Shown here: piece after piece, positions 1 to 6,260 of the stretch
Layout of the letters: every line of letters starts with the position of its first letter
How positions within the stretch are numbered: the first letter of the stretch is position 1
IMG/VR virus record: IMGVR_UViG_3300002121_000046
Coordinates: 1 to 21,624 of that record
DNA from: a virus
Direction: 5' to 3' (one strand)
Length of the DNA: 21,624 nucleotides
Program-made: the position numbers and the translations under genes
Notes under the pieces: generated by a model
What the model saw: the letters and a program-made list of their open reading frames with translations, nothing else
The model's database searches: none
What the model was told of the DNA's origin: nothing

Positions 1-29
1 AAGCCGAGCCGACAACAAAACTTGTACGC

Positions 30-65
30 TCAGGTAGAGGGTTAAACTATTAACCCCCCACCTGA
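30..65 (-). terminator. Two-tier hairpin terminator closing the leftward operon
   Basis: The inner stem GGGTTAA/TTAACCC (39-45 with 50-56, loop ACTA) is capped outside by TCAGGT/ACCTGA (30-35 with 60-65), separated by 3-nt internal loops. It begins directly after the stop codon (66-68) of the last minus-strand gene. Read leftward, it is followed within about 10 nt by a T-rich tract (AAGTTTTGTTG). Position and structure fit a transcription terminator. The U-tract is imperfect, so efficiency is uncertain. Confidence 0.6.
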
Positions 66-248
66 TTAAAGACTGATAGCCGGTTGTAACTGATACTCGG
101 TATGTTGCAAGCCGGTGCTACTGCCAGGGCAGCTAGCAACAACTGGCTTCTCTGATAGCGATATGGTTGCTCCTATCGCTATTCCTGCTGTCGCTATTCC
201 TGCTGCGAACCATATCAAAACGGCTGCAACAATAAAAAACTTCGTCAT
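66..248 (-). CDS. Small single-span membrane or exported protein (60 aa)
   Basis: This is the last gene of the leftward operon. It starts MTKFFIVAAV and has one hydrophobic stretch at about residues 4-30, rich in Ala, Ile and Gly, followed by a polar tail of about 30 residues. That is the pattern of a small inner-membrane protein or an uncleaved signal anchor. The hydrophobic stretch ends without a clear lipobox, although a single Cys lies at about residue 40. A strong ribosome binding site (AGAAAGGAG) lies about 5 nt before the ATG, and the gene begins 19 nt after the VWA gene ends. I recognise no family. A role beside the AAA/VWA pair, for example as a membrane anchor or a holin-like peptide, would be pure inference. 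Confidence 0.6.
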   Translation of the reverse strand: MTKFFIVAAVLIWFAAGIATAGIAIGATISLSEKPVVASCPGSSTGLQHTEYQLQPAISL

Positions 249-267
249 TTGCGCTCCTTTCTAAGTA

Positions 268-1479
268 TTACACGCCTCTCTTGATATTCTTTTTAAGATA
301 ATCAACAACCACTGCTTGTAATTGGCTGCCATCATTTATTCTTATGCTGTCCGGCACTTGTCGCGCGTTAGAGTCAATACCTATCCCAAAAGTTTTAGCG
401 ATATGGCGGTTAGAGTGGACGTAGGCTCTGATATGGTGGTCTTGTCCCCTCTGAACAGAAGTGAGTTTTATAGACTCGTCATACCAAAAAGTATGTTTTT
501 TACCGCTGCTGTCAGTCAGGACTGGTAACTCCTCATGGCGATAACGCCCTTGTCGTATATCCTCTATAAAGCGGCTCGGTGCTGGCTGGCCATCACTAAT
601 CATAATTACTATGTTCTGTTGGCCGAGCCTCGGTCTGAGCAATTTATAAGCCATCGCCAATCCGTCTATATCGTTATTTTCAGCGCCACCACCGCCTCTA
701 ACATTATTGACAATAATCCCATAAAGCTCCTCTAAGTCTGGTAGGTGTTCATCAAAATTTTTATGTATCATAATAAAGCGGTTAAATCCGACAATCGCCA
801 GTTCGATATTGATATTGTCTAGGTGCTTGGCTAAAAAAACGGCTGTTCTGGCTGCTTGGTGGCTTCGGAGAAGTTCGGCCTTATCTGAGGCTTTGTCACT
901 AGGCATGTGCTCGCGGAGTTGGTAGTAGGTCGCCAATCGGCTGCTAACTGCTGCATGCATACTGCCCGACTCATCAATCAGTAATACGATGTTATAACGC
1001 TTATTTTTACGAGATTGCTTTTGAGTGAAAACATTGGTCGCGCCGGTGGATACTCGCCACAAGCTTTTATGGTCAATATTGCCTTTTTTACGTCCCTTTA
1101 AGTGCCTATCGTATTTGTTGTCGGTCATTACAGACATGAGCTGCTGTTTGAAAACAGGGTCGAGCTTGGTAGGGTCGGTTTCAAAAAAACGCTTATTGAC
1201 TTTAATATCGCCAGTGTTCACTCCTGCTCCCCAACCACCGCCATCTTTGCCATCATCTTCGCCATCGCTCGGACTGATGGCTTTGTCAATCCAGTCCGGT
1301 ATTTCGTTTTGTACTTCGCTTTGTACTATTTCGCTTTGTACTTCGCTATCACTATCACCGCCAGCTTGAGTTTCGGTGGGGGGTTCGGTTATCGGAATAA
1401 CACCGACTATTTCGCCATTCTCGAACCTAACTAAAAACGGTTGCTTGCCGACTCTAACGCCGATTAAAAAGCTGCTCAT
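268..1479 (-). CDS. VWA-domain protein, CobT-like partner of the AAA+ ATPase
   Basis: This 403-aa protein has a C-terminal von Willebrand A domain (about residues 160-330). The MIDAS motif is LIDESGSM (D169, S171, S173), a Gly-rich loop precedes NDIDGLAMAY (about 270-278), and ISDGQP lies at 295-300. The DGxA segment resembles the ENIDGEA region of CobT, the VWA subunit of aerobic cobaltochelatase. The N-terminal 100 residues are acidic and low in complexity (SEVQSEIVQSEVQNE), also CobT-like. No catalytic chelatase subunit is visible here. MoxR/CobS-VWA pairs usually act as ATP-driven remodelling machines, with the VWA protein binding a client through a metal ion. The ATG overlaps the TGA of a 20-aa ORF (ATGA) and has GGAAG just upstream. 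VWA family is secure; the client is unknown. Confidence 0.85.
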   Translation of the reverse strand: MSSFLIGVRVGKQPFLVRFENGEIVGVIPITEPPTETQAGGDSDSEVQSEIVQSEVQNEIPDWIDKAISPSDGEDDGKDGGGWGAGVNTGDIKVNKRFFETDPTKLDPVFKQQLMSVMTDNKYDRHLKGRKKGNIDHKSLWRVSTGATNVFTQKQSRKNKRYNIVLLIDESGSMHAAVSSRLATYYQLREHMPSDKASDKAELLRSHQAARTAVFLAKHLDNINIELAIVGFNRFIMIHKNFDEHLPDLEELYGIIVNNVRGGGGAENNDIDGLAMAYKLLRPRLGQQNIVIMISDGQPAPSRFIEDIRQGRYRHEELPVLTDSSGKKHTFWYDESIKLTSVQRGQDHHIRAYVHSNRHIAKTFGIGIDSNARQVPDSIRINDGSQLQAVVVDYLKKNIKRGV

Positions 1480-1538
1480 ACATCTTCCACAACTACATAA
1501 CCGCCGTCTTTAGGATTTACTAAGACTTTTTTACTCAA
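1476..1538 (-). CDS. Tiny ORF (20 aa) bridging the AAA+ and VWA genes
   Basis: The ORF reads MSKKVLVNPKDGGYVVVEDV, starting with TTG. Its TTG overlaps the TGA stop of the ATPase gene (TTGA), and its own TGA overlaps the ATG of the VWA gene (ATGA). It therefore exactly fills the gap between them and keeps a ribosome moving from one gene to the next. The upstream AAA+ gene uses the same TTGA arrangement. It has no strong ribosome binding site of its own, so it would rely on re-initiation. It may be a translational coupler, a functional micropeptide, or chance. The double overlap is the main support. Confidence 0.4.
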   Translation of the reverse strand: MSKKVLVNPKDGGYVVVEDV

Positions 1539-2797
1539 AGTTTTAACTTTTCAGCCAAACTGAGGCGTTTCTTAGTTGTCTTTTTTGTAGTTCCTTTTTT
1601 CTTGGCTTTGAGTTCAGCCAAAATCTCGGCTCTGATTTTTTTCTCAATATCTTTTTGTTGAGCGATTAGCTGTTCTTTGGCTTTGTTAAGCGTGATAGCC
1701 ATTTCGATATTGAGGGTGATATTCTCCGCGATAGCTTCCTCATAACCGCTAACCAGTTTGGCGATTATCTCTCTAAGCTTTTTCTCATCGCCGTTACCTT
1801 TGTTGACAATGCCGACAGTCAACGCGTCATCTATGCCTAGTGGCTCAACCAGTTTGGCGGTCTGTATTAGGTCGCGAGTTGAGCAAGTGAAAAATACCTC
1901 GTCATTGGCTTTGGCTTTGCGAATAGCCAGGCCGATATCAACCAGTAAAGCCGCCATCTCTGGCGTGGTCTCGCCTTTCAACTCGACAATCTGGCGCTCG
2001 ATTTTAGCCGGTGGGTATTTCAACTCCAAAATCATACCAAAACGGGACTTGAACGCCTTGTTCAAGTCTTTAGTTCCGGCGTACTCGTCAACAGGGTTCA
2101 TTGTACCAAAGAACCTAAATTCGGCGTGTGGCTTGATGATTTCGCCATCGTGTTGAGTAACAAGTACCTGTTTATCATCATCAAGCAAGCTATGTAGAAC
2201 AAACAGGATTTCCGGTAAGGCGACATTTACCTCATCAACCACCAACCAGTGTCCGGCTTTCATGGCGTAAAGTAATATGCCATCTTGCCACTTGGTTTCT
2301 CCGGCCTCTAAGACGTATTTACCGACAAACTCGTCCACTGTGGTTTCACCAGTAATACTAAAACGAAGAACAGTTTGCTTGCGGCCGTCAGCAATATCCT
2401 TGATTATAGTGGTTTTACCGGTGCCGGTATCGCCGACAAGCAAAACTGGTAGATTGTGCTTGATAGCCACCCCAAGATGTTTTTTAGCTTTTGGCTGGCC
2501 TAAGATGGTATGAATACCGATTTTAGGTAAGTTGCTCTTTTTAACCTTTGTTGGTATCCTGCCAGTTGATTTTTTTGATTTATCAACAACCGGCCTAGAT
2601 AGCCAGCGCTTTGAAAATCCCATCGAGCCACGCGGAGTATTAAGCATTACATAGTTACGTTCTACGGACTCCACTGTGAGGGTTGAACCTTTAAGGGCTT
2701 CATGGTGAGGTGTCCAGGTTGGCCATCTAAGGGTGATAACAGGGTCGTCAGTTACAACGACCCTTTCGCCGGCTTTAAGGTTGCGTATCGCTCTCAA
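1535..2797 (-). CDS. MoxR/CobS-like AAA+ ATPase
   Basis: This 420-aa ATPase shows Walker A GDTGTGKT (122-129), Walker B WLVVDEVN (184-191), sensor-1 GTMNP (231-235) and an arginine-finger-like SRF (251-253). This set is typical of the MoxR/CobS group. Residues 1-70 are beta-rich and SH3-like (GERVVVTDD, LKGSTLTVESV), an extra domain probably used for binding. The C-terminus is a charged helix ending in a Lys-rich tail (about 385-420). The start codon is TTG: it overlaps the upstream stop (TTGA) and has TTAAGG about 8 nt before it. It very probably forms a ring that works with the VWA protein encoded just downstream. Target unknown; cobalt insertion is unlikely without the other subunits. Confidence 0.9.
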   Translation of the reverse strand: MRAIRNLKAGERVVVTDDPVITLRWPTWTPHHEALKGSTLTVESVERNYVMLNTPRGSMGFSKRWLSRPVVDKSKKSTGRIPTKVKKSNLPKIGIHTILGQPKAKKHLGVAIKHNLPVLLVGDTGTGKTTIIKDIADGRKQTVLRFSITGETTVDEFVGKYVLEAGETKWQDGILLYAMKAGHWLVVDEVNVALPEILFVLHSLLDDDKQVLVTQHDGEIIKPHAEFRFFGTMNPVDEYAGTKDLNKAFKSRFGMILELKYPPAKIERQIVELKGETTPEMAALLVDIGLAIRKAKANDEVFFTCSTRDLIQTAKLVEPLGIDDALTVGIVNKGNGDEKKLREIIAKLVSGYEEAIAENITLNIEMAITLNKAKEQLIAQQKDIEKKIRAEILAELKAKKKGTTKKTTKKRLSLAEKLKL

Positions 2798-3231
2798 AGT
2801 TCGGCCTTAAGCTGCTGGATTAGCTCTGCAAGGATAGCCGCGATATAGACTTGGCGTATCATTTCGGCTTTCGCTTGGTCGCCATTTTTGGCTTTACCCA
2901 AAAATGACTTGCGCTTACGTAAAATTGTGTCCAGTTGCTCAGTAAACTTTACTATTTCATTTAGTAGCGCCATTGATAGACCAAAGGTTTTAAGTTCCCC
3001 GACCATCTTAAACATTACCTCGCCAAACCCAGCGGAATTTTCGACTTCATCAATTTCAGCCATAAAGCGCTGTAGAAACTTGGTGGCGTTTGGCTCGGCT
3101 ACATTCCAAACTTTTTGGGTACGTTCTATATCGTTTAGCATATTATCGGTTAGGTCGCTGCCTATGCCATCTTGTTTAGCTTGTTCTAGTAACCTATTTA
3201 CTTTTTCGTTATTGACTCCAACCATTGCCAT
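2794..3231 (-). CDS. Hypothetical helical protein (145 aa), first of the AAA/VWA set
   Basis: The product is almost wholly alpha-helical by composition (many Leu, Ala, Glu and Lys, few Pro or Gly) and has no cysteines or recognised motif. It begins MAMVGVNNEK with a good TTAGGAG site 6-7 nt upstream, and its TGA overlaps the TTG of the ATPase gene. Tight coupling suggests it is made in proportion to the ATPase and may be an adaptor or client. Inference only; I do not recognise the family. Confidence 0.7.
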   Translation of the reverse strand: MAMVGVNNEKVNRLLEQAKQDGIGSDLTDNMLNDIERTQKVWNVAEPNATKFLQRFMAEIDEVENSAGFGEVMFKMVGELKTFGLSMALLNEIVKFTEQLDTILRKRKSFLGKAKNGDQAKAEMIRQVYIAAILAELIQQLKAEL

Positions 3232-3232
3232 T

Positions 3233-3343
3233 CTAAACTCCTAACAACGCTATTATGATTATTGATAGTGATTTTATGATTGCCCCGATAGCGAACCACG
3301 CCAGCAGCGTTAAACTGGCGAGTAAGGGCAAGGTTCTATTCAT
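3233..3343 (-). CDS. Small membrane peptide (36 aa)
   Basis: The product starts MNRTLPLLASLTLLAWF and is nearly all hydrophobic: two short apolar runs (residues 5-18 and 21-36) are separated by one Lys-Ser pair. The ATG overlaps the stop of the 69-aa gene upstream (ATGA, 3340-3343). The ribosome binding site of the next gene (TTAGGAG) overlaps its own 3' end. Its overlaps on both sides, in an operon built the same way throughout, argue that it is real. Function unknown; membrane location is predicted from composition only. Confidence 0.6.
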   Translation of the reverse strand: MNRTLPLLASLTLLAWFAIGAIIKSLSIIIIALLGV

Positions 3344-3549
3344 AAGCAAACCTCATATTTATTTAGTCTTATTGACTGTCGGTAGCGCCGCGGCAAGTTT
3401 TTAATTGCTCTGGCGAGTTGTCCGGCTTCTGAGCTTGTGATTAAGCCCTCGTGCTCGGCTTCGGCAATCGAACAGCCAGAGGGAATACGTTTAACTATTT
3501 TGATGGCTTGAAAATTATTGCCGGATTGTAGGGCTTGGCGCATGGTCAT
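3340..3549 (-). CDS. Small basic hypothetical protein (69 aa)
   Basis: The product begins MTMRQALQSGNNFQAIKIVK. It is soluble and basic at the C-terminus (NLPRRYRQSIRLNK). A GAGG ribosome binding site lies upstream within TGAGGCCATAAA, almost the same leader as the preceding 55-aa gene (TGAGGCCACAAA). A second ATG two codons downstream is possible. No recognised family. Confidence 0.6.
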   Translation of the reverse strand: MTMRQALQSGNNFQAIKIVKRIPSGCSIAEAEHEGLITSSEAGQLARAIKNLPRRYRQSIRLNKYEVCL

Positions 3550-3558
3550 TTTATGGCC

Positions 3559-3726
3559 TCAGGCAATTCTATACCCTAGTTTATCTAGGGCATTTGTTAA
3601 TTTTTTCTCTATGGCTAGGATTGTTTTATTGTAGTCTGAGGTCTTTGGCTCATCACTTGAAAGCATTATGCTATTTAAGATGATGGCTGTCTGTTTGGGG
3701 GTCAGATTTACTTTTACATTTTTCAT
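3559..3726 (-). CDS. Small hypothetical protein (55 aa)
   Basis: Translating the minus strand from 3726 gives MKNVKVNLTPKQTAIILNSI, a charged middle segment, then a helix ending KLGYRIA and a TGA stop. It looks like a compact soluble helical protein. The ATG overlaps the stop of the 56-aa gene upstream (ATGA), and GAGG lies 7-8 nt before it. Too short for most automatic gene calls. No family recognised. Confidence 0.6.
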   Translation of the reverse strand: MKNVKVNLTPKQTAIILNSIMLSSDEPKTSDYNKTILAIEKKLTNALDKLGYRIA

Positions 3727-3893
3727 TTTGTGGCCTCAGCTAAACTAGCGACTGTGAACTCGCCATCGTTAGTTCTCACTCGATAGCCACCGGATATCTT
3801 ATCTATCTGGTGCTTAGTGTAGGGTTGAGGGTTACCGCTTGGCGGTAGCTTAACCCTTTTCTCACGCGGTGGGTGTTTGACTTTAACGGTCAT
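3723..3893 (-). CDS. Small basic hypothetical protein (56 aa)
   Basis: The product starts MTVKVKHPPREKRVKLPPSG and continues into a beta-like segment (GGYRVRTNDGEFTVASLAEA). A strong AAAGGAG site sits 7-8 nt before the ATG. The last codons overlap the next gene (ATGA). The pattern of a short positively charged arm then a small beta unit would suit a nucleic-acid-binding microprotein, but that is inference. Confidence 0.6.
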   Translation of the reverse strand: MTVKVKHPPREKRVKLPPSGNPQPYTKHQIDKISGGYRVRTNDGEFTVASLAEATK

Positions 3894-3905
3894 TGTGTTA
3901 CTCCT

Positions 3906-3989
3906 TTATAAGAACATTATTAGATAAAGTGAAATGAAAAACAGAACGATTGCTGTTAGTTCGAGCAGTGTTTGTTTGAGGTCGGTCAT
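3906..3989 (-). CDS. Membrane micropeptide (27 aa)
   Basis: The product is a short polar start (MTDLKQTLLELT) followed by about 14 hydrophobic residues (AIVLFFISLYLIMF). It has one of the best ribosome binding sites in the operon (AAGGAGAG, about 6 nt before the ATG), and its 3' end abuts the binding site of the next gene. Such peptides are often regulators or lysis helpers in phages, but nothing here decides that. Confidence 0.5.
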   Translation of the reverse strand: MTDLKQTLLELTAIVLFFISLYLIMFL

Positions 3990-4057
3990 TGTCGGCTCTC
4001 CTTATTAAGTTGCTGGCGTTTTTTTATCTCGGGATATTTACGAGTCCGGATTGTCAT
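3986..4057 (-). CDS. Possible first micro-ORF of the leftward operon (23 aa)
   Basis: It reads MTIRTRKYPEIKKRQQLNKE and ends in TGA overlapping the next ATG (ATGA). It is very basic. Only a weak GGAAA lies upstream. The overlap matches the style of the rest of the operon and it lies about 45 nt downstream of the predicted transcription start. It could equally be an untranslated leader. Confidence 0.3.
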   Translation of the reverse strand: MTIRTRKYPEIKKRQQLNKESRQ

Positions 4058-4093
4058 TAAGCGTTTCCGATTGCACGCGCCAGCAGTGTTATG

Positions 4094-4213
4094 TTAATGG
4101 TACACTCTAATCTTATCACCTTAATGGTATAGGTGTCAATGGTAAAGCGTTGTAGTTTTAGGTATTCCGTAACAGAGGTCAGAAAGACATTGTGCGACAT
4201 AGGGTCAATGGTA
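4094..4213. repeat. Four TYAATGGTA repeats in the divergent control region
   Basis: Copies lie at 4094-4102 (TTAATGGTA), 4121-4129 (TTAATGGTA), 4136-4144 (TCAATGGTA) and 4205-4213 (TCAATGGTA). The first three sit on the start-site, spacer and -35 parts of the leftward promoter. Copies three and four share the longer TCAATGGTAAA. Placement suggests operator sites for a regulator; the small DNA-binding-like proteins encoded nearby are candidates. Confidence 0.5.
4110..4139 (-). promoter_or_regulatory. Promoter of the leftward AAA/VWA operon
   Basis: On the minus strand, a perfect TTGACA (4134-4139) is followed by an 18-bp spacer and TAAGAT (4110-4115) with an extended TG one base upstream. The predicted start is near 4103, giving a leader of about 45 nt before the first possible ATG. 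TYAATGGTA repeats overlap the -35 and the spacer. The spacer also holds CACCT/AGGTG (4117-4121 with 4131-4135) as an inverted pair. Confidence 0.55.
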
Positions 4214-4258
4214 AAAGAGGCATAGAATATCGTTATAAGCTTAAAAACGGGTGTCGTA

Positions 4259-4293
4259 CAATATCACTCAATATCACTGAAAGGTGATAAAAT
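4259..4293 (+). promoter_or_regulatory. Extended -10 promoter and operator-like repeats for the terminase small subunit gene
   Basis: TAAAAT at 4288-4293, preceded by TGA (4285-4287), makes an extended -10. No -35 match is visible. Upstream is a tandem 10-bp repeat CAATATCACT (4259-4268 and 4269-4278). An inverted repeat TATCAC/GTGATA (4272-4277 with 4284-4289) runs into the -10. The predicted start falls at about 4300, on the A of the ATG, so the mRNA would be leaderless. Confidence 0.45.
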
Positions 4294-4299
4294 ATATCC

Positions 4300-4665
4300 A
4301 TGTTAAAAGAAAACTCCAAACGAACCCTAGATATCATCGCCGGTCAGAAAAAGCAGAACGCCACAGCCGCCTATAAAGAGGTTCACCCAAACGCTAGCGA
4401 CATAACGGCAGCGGTAAACTCTTACCGGTTACTCCAAAAACCGGAGGCACAAATCTACTTAGAAAAACATATAACGAAGGCAAGGAATAAGGTAGTACAG
4501 TTAGTAGAAAGCAAAAAAGAAGGAATAGCCCTACAAGCTAGCGAGGCAGTTCTAGACCGAGCTTTAGGTAAAGCGACTCAGAGAACAGAGGTACAGACCA
4601 CCGGCGTGACTATCAACATAGACTTAACTACTGGCTCAAGCTTAGCTCAAGATATAGATACCTGA
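4300..4665 (+). CDS. Phage terminase small subunit
   Basis: This 121-aa protein recognises phage DNA for packaging and hands it to the large subunit. The N-terminal part (about residues 15-60) has the family pattern: an Ala-rich segment NATAAYKEVHPNAS, then SYRLLQKPEAQIYLEKH, matching the helix-turn-helix region of terminase small subunits of the Terminase_2 kind. The ALDRALGK-like segment near residue 88 (VLDRALGKATQRTEVQ) is also usual near the end of this family. A tail of about 20 residues may contact the large subunit. No ribosome binding site is well placed; the only AAAGG is about 15 nt away and lies inside the promoter. The large subunit follows after three intervening genes, about 1.6 kb downstream, a looser arrangement than the adjacent pair seen in many phages. 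Confidence 0.75.
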   Translation: MLKENSKRTLDIIAGQKKQNATAAYKEVHPNASDITAAVNSYRLLQKPEAQIYLEKHITKARNKVVQLVESKKEGIALQASEAVLDRALGKATQRTEVQTTGVTINIDLTTGSSLAQDIDT

Positions 4666-4770
4666 GTGAGTGATTGAGTTAGAGAAAATAAAAACATACA
4701 ACCCCTTTTACCTGCTTACCCTACCCCCCTGCCACCTCTGGGCTGCTGAGTTACATCTCCATCTGTTATA

Positions 4771-4798
4771 TCGCCGAGAGCGAGAGTGACCTCGGCGA
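4771..4798 (+). other. Hairpin TCGCCGAG/CTCGGCGA
   Basis: An 8-bp perfect GC-rich stem with a 12-nt loop lies between the terminase small subunit gene and the promoter at 4816. No T-run follows on the plus strand, so it could be a weak terminator or a pausing or protein-binding site. The rest of the 4666-4815 gap shows no supported gene. Confidence 0.4.
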
Positions 4799-4815
4799 CA
4801 TGCATAGGTGGTAGA

Positions 4816-4844
4816 TTGACATATATATGGCTGAGTGATACACT
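4816..4844 (+). promoter_or_regulatory. Consensus promoter directly before the 71-aa gene
   Basis: A perfect TTGACA (4816-4821), a 17-bp spacer and TACACT (4839-4844) form a good sigma-70-type promoter. The -10 ends 6 nt before the ATG at 4851, so transcription should start on or next to the start codon. No ribosome binding site exists between. Confidence 0.65.
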
Positions 4845-4850
4845 GAGTGT

Positions 4851-5066
4851 ATGCCCCAAGTTAATGTTTATATACGCGACGAAGATTACCCAAAGTGGGC
4901 TACGATTAAAAAGAAGTCTGAATTTATCCATAATGCGTTGAATATCAATCTGGATTTGAACCCTTATACTAATGGAGCATTTCAACCCATCAAAACCCCC
5001 AAAGACGCCCGTAAAGCGGTAGAGCCTTTAATTGGGCACAAAACTTATTTTAAAGGGAAGAAATGA
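4851..5066 (+). CDS. Small ribbon-helix-helix-like protein (71 aa)
   Basis: The first 30 residues (MPQVNVYIRDEDYPKWATIK, then KSEFIHNALN) show a short strand with alternating hydrophobics and two helices, the pattern of the Arc/CopG ribbon-helix-helix fold used by small repressors and antitoxins. The remaining 40 residues are a basic Lys-rich tail. Its own strong promoter and predicted leaderless mRNA fit a regulator made early. The gene overlaps the next by ATGA (5063-5066), so the pair is translationally coupled. A toxin-antitoxin arrangement was considered, but the partner has no toxin motif I can name. Fold call is from pattern only. Confidence 0.55.
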   Translation: MPQVNVYIRDEDYPKWATIKKKSEFIHNALNINLDLNPYTNGAFQPIKTPKDARKAVEPLIGHKTYFKGKK

Positions 5067-5410
5067 TAGACGACAAACTTAAAGAGATAATCAGACCCCA
5101 TATTCGTTACCTGATTACTAAAAAGGGTTACAGGGAATTGAAGGAACGAGGTGAAACTGCCAAAGATTCAGAGAACCTCGTAATAGCCCAAATCAAACAA
5201 GCCTTTGATGATGAGGGGTGGCATAAGGCAGAGGTTAAAAACGAAGTCAACCTTACTTTTGATAATGACAGGCCAGAACTTCTTTTGACCGGCTCCGAAT
5301 GGTTAGCAAGATTCAAGGAAGAGCTAGAAAAAGAATACGAGGGGCACGGGATTATAAGAGACATACGTGAGGGTGTTTTAAGAGCCGCTAAGAGAGCTAG
5401 CAAAATCTGA
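5063..5410 (+). CDS. Hypothetical charged helical protein (115 aa)
   Basis: Starts MIDDKLKEIIRPHIRYLITK and is rich in Lys, Glu and Arg, with long predicted helices at both ends and a short hydrophilic middle (NLTFDNDRPELLLTG). No cysteines, membrane segments or catalytic motif. The ATG overlaps the stop of the ribbon-helix-helix-like gene. Being co-translated with a likely DNA-binding protein and lying in the packaging module, it may act on DNA or packaging, but I recognise no family. Confidence 0.65.
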   Translation: MIDDKLKEIIRPHIRYLITKKGYRELKERGETAKDSENLVIAQIKQAFDDEGWHKAEVKNEVNLTFDNDRPELLLTGSEWLARFKEELEKEYEGHGIIRDIREGVLRAAKRASKI

Positions 5411-5428
5411 GCTATGAGCTGGAAAAAA

Positions 5429-5458
5429 TTGACAAGCACTAGCTCGTCGTGTTATTAA
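5429..5458 (+). promoter_or_regulatory. Promoter upstream of the 248-aa gene and terminase large subunit
   Basis: TTGACA (5429-5434), an 18-bp spacer and TATTAA (5453-5458) with TG just before it. The predicted start is near 5465, leaving a leader of about 40 nt that carries AGGAG before the ATG at 5506. The 5411-5505 gap holds nothing else. Confidence 0.5.
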
Positions 5459-5505
5459 AAAGACAAATAAACATCTCTTAAAAAATAACTTAACAGGAGA
5501 TAAAA

Positions 5506-6252
5506 ATGCCTCGACCTAAAAGGGGAAGTCCCGAAGCTAAGGCTTGGGGAGTCCAGATGCGTGAAGCTAGACGCGCCAAACAAATTCTAGCTGCACCTTC
5601 AATCCCATCCGACCAGGATGAGTCCGACCTAATCAAGCAAATTAAAGAACTGAAGGATAATCAGGAGTTATTAAAAGCCGCTCTTCTGCATTCTGGCCCT
5701 CAGGTGACTGACCGTGGGGTTATCGGAACGCGCGAAAAATACCGCCTTGACCCAGACTTATACCCGGACCCGCGCGAACGGCTGGCCGAACAAGAACAGT
5801 TCAAGCGATTAGCTTTCTCAGAAAATTGGGAACTTGACTGGGCAATTTCGCCGACTCGCTATCAAACAGTCGATGGGATTTGGCAGACTGAACCTCGATT
5901 CACCCTGAAGTTAATCAAAATCATCTTTGATGACAAAACTTACGAGAAGACCAATCGGAGGTATGTTGCTCGCCAGCTGATTATGCACGAAGACCCCGAA
6001 GCGGCGGTGGTGATTGCCCGCGAACAGGGTCTACCGGTAGATGAGAAAAACGAACTCAATTTTCTCAACGAAATGCGCTTTATAAGGATGCGCGACTGGT
6101 TGATTGAAACCTTCTTTCCGCCCCCGACCCCGATAAATCAGAATAAACGCCAGGTAGTCATTGATAATCAGCTGGTTGAGCTCTACGAAATCACTTCCGA
6201 AAGTAAAGAATCTATACCTTTCGATAAAATCGGCACCTTCAAGAACGGCTAG
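5506..6252 (+). CDS. Hypothetical protein next to the terminase large subunit (248 aa)
   Basis: The N-terminus is basic and AT-hook-like (MPRPKRGSPEAKAWGVQMRE, then ARRAKQ). A probable coiled-coil helix follows (IKQIKELKDNQELLKAALLH, residues 43-62) and then a globular region rich in Arg, Glu and aromatic residues. An AGGAG site sits 6 nt before the ATG. It ends 8 nt before the terminase large subunit start. A DNA-binding arm plus an oligomerisation helix beside the large subunit is what a packaging accessory protein might look like, but no family is recognised. Confidence 0.7.
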   Translation: MPRPKRGSPEAKAWGVQMREARRAKQILAAPSIPSDQDESDLIKQIKELKDNQELLKAALLHSGPQVTDRGVIGTREKYRLDPDLYPDPRERLAEQEQFKRLAFSENWELDWAISPTRYQTVDGIWQTEPRFTLKLIKIIFDDKTYEKTNRRYVARQLIMHEDPEAAVVIAREQGLPVDEKNELNFLNEMRFIRMRDWLIETFFPPPTPINQNKRQVVIDNQLVELYEITSESKESIPFDKIGTFKNG

Positions 6253-6260
6253 CCGTAGAG

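Noticed and set aside
1305-1350. Short direct repeat (TTCGCTTTGTACT type) in the VWA gene
   Set aside because: It encodes the repeated SEVQ/SEIVQ stretch in an acidic linker and needs no separate explanation.
4139-4225. 28-codon plus-strand ORF in the divergent region (MVKRCSFRYSVTEV...)
   Set aside because: Its ATG lies inside an operator-like repeat, with no clear promoter and only a poorly spaced AGGTG. It overlaps the leftward promoter, so it is likely chance.
4716-4985. Minus-strand ORF of 89 codons
   Set aside because: It runs through the hairpin, the consensus promoter and the 71-aa gene on the other strand. It has no supporting start signals.
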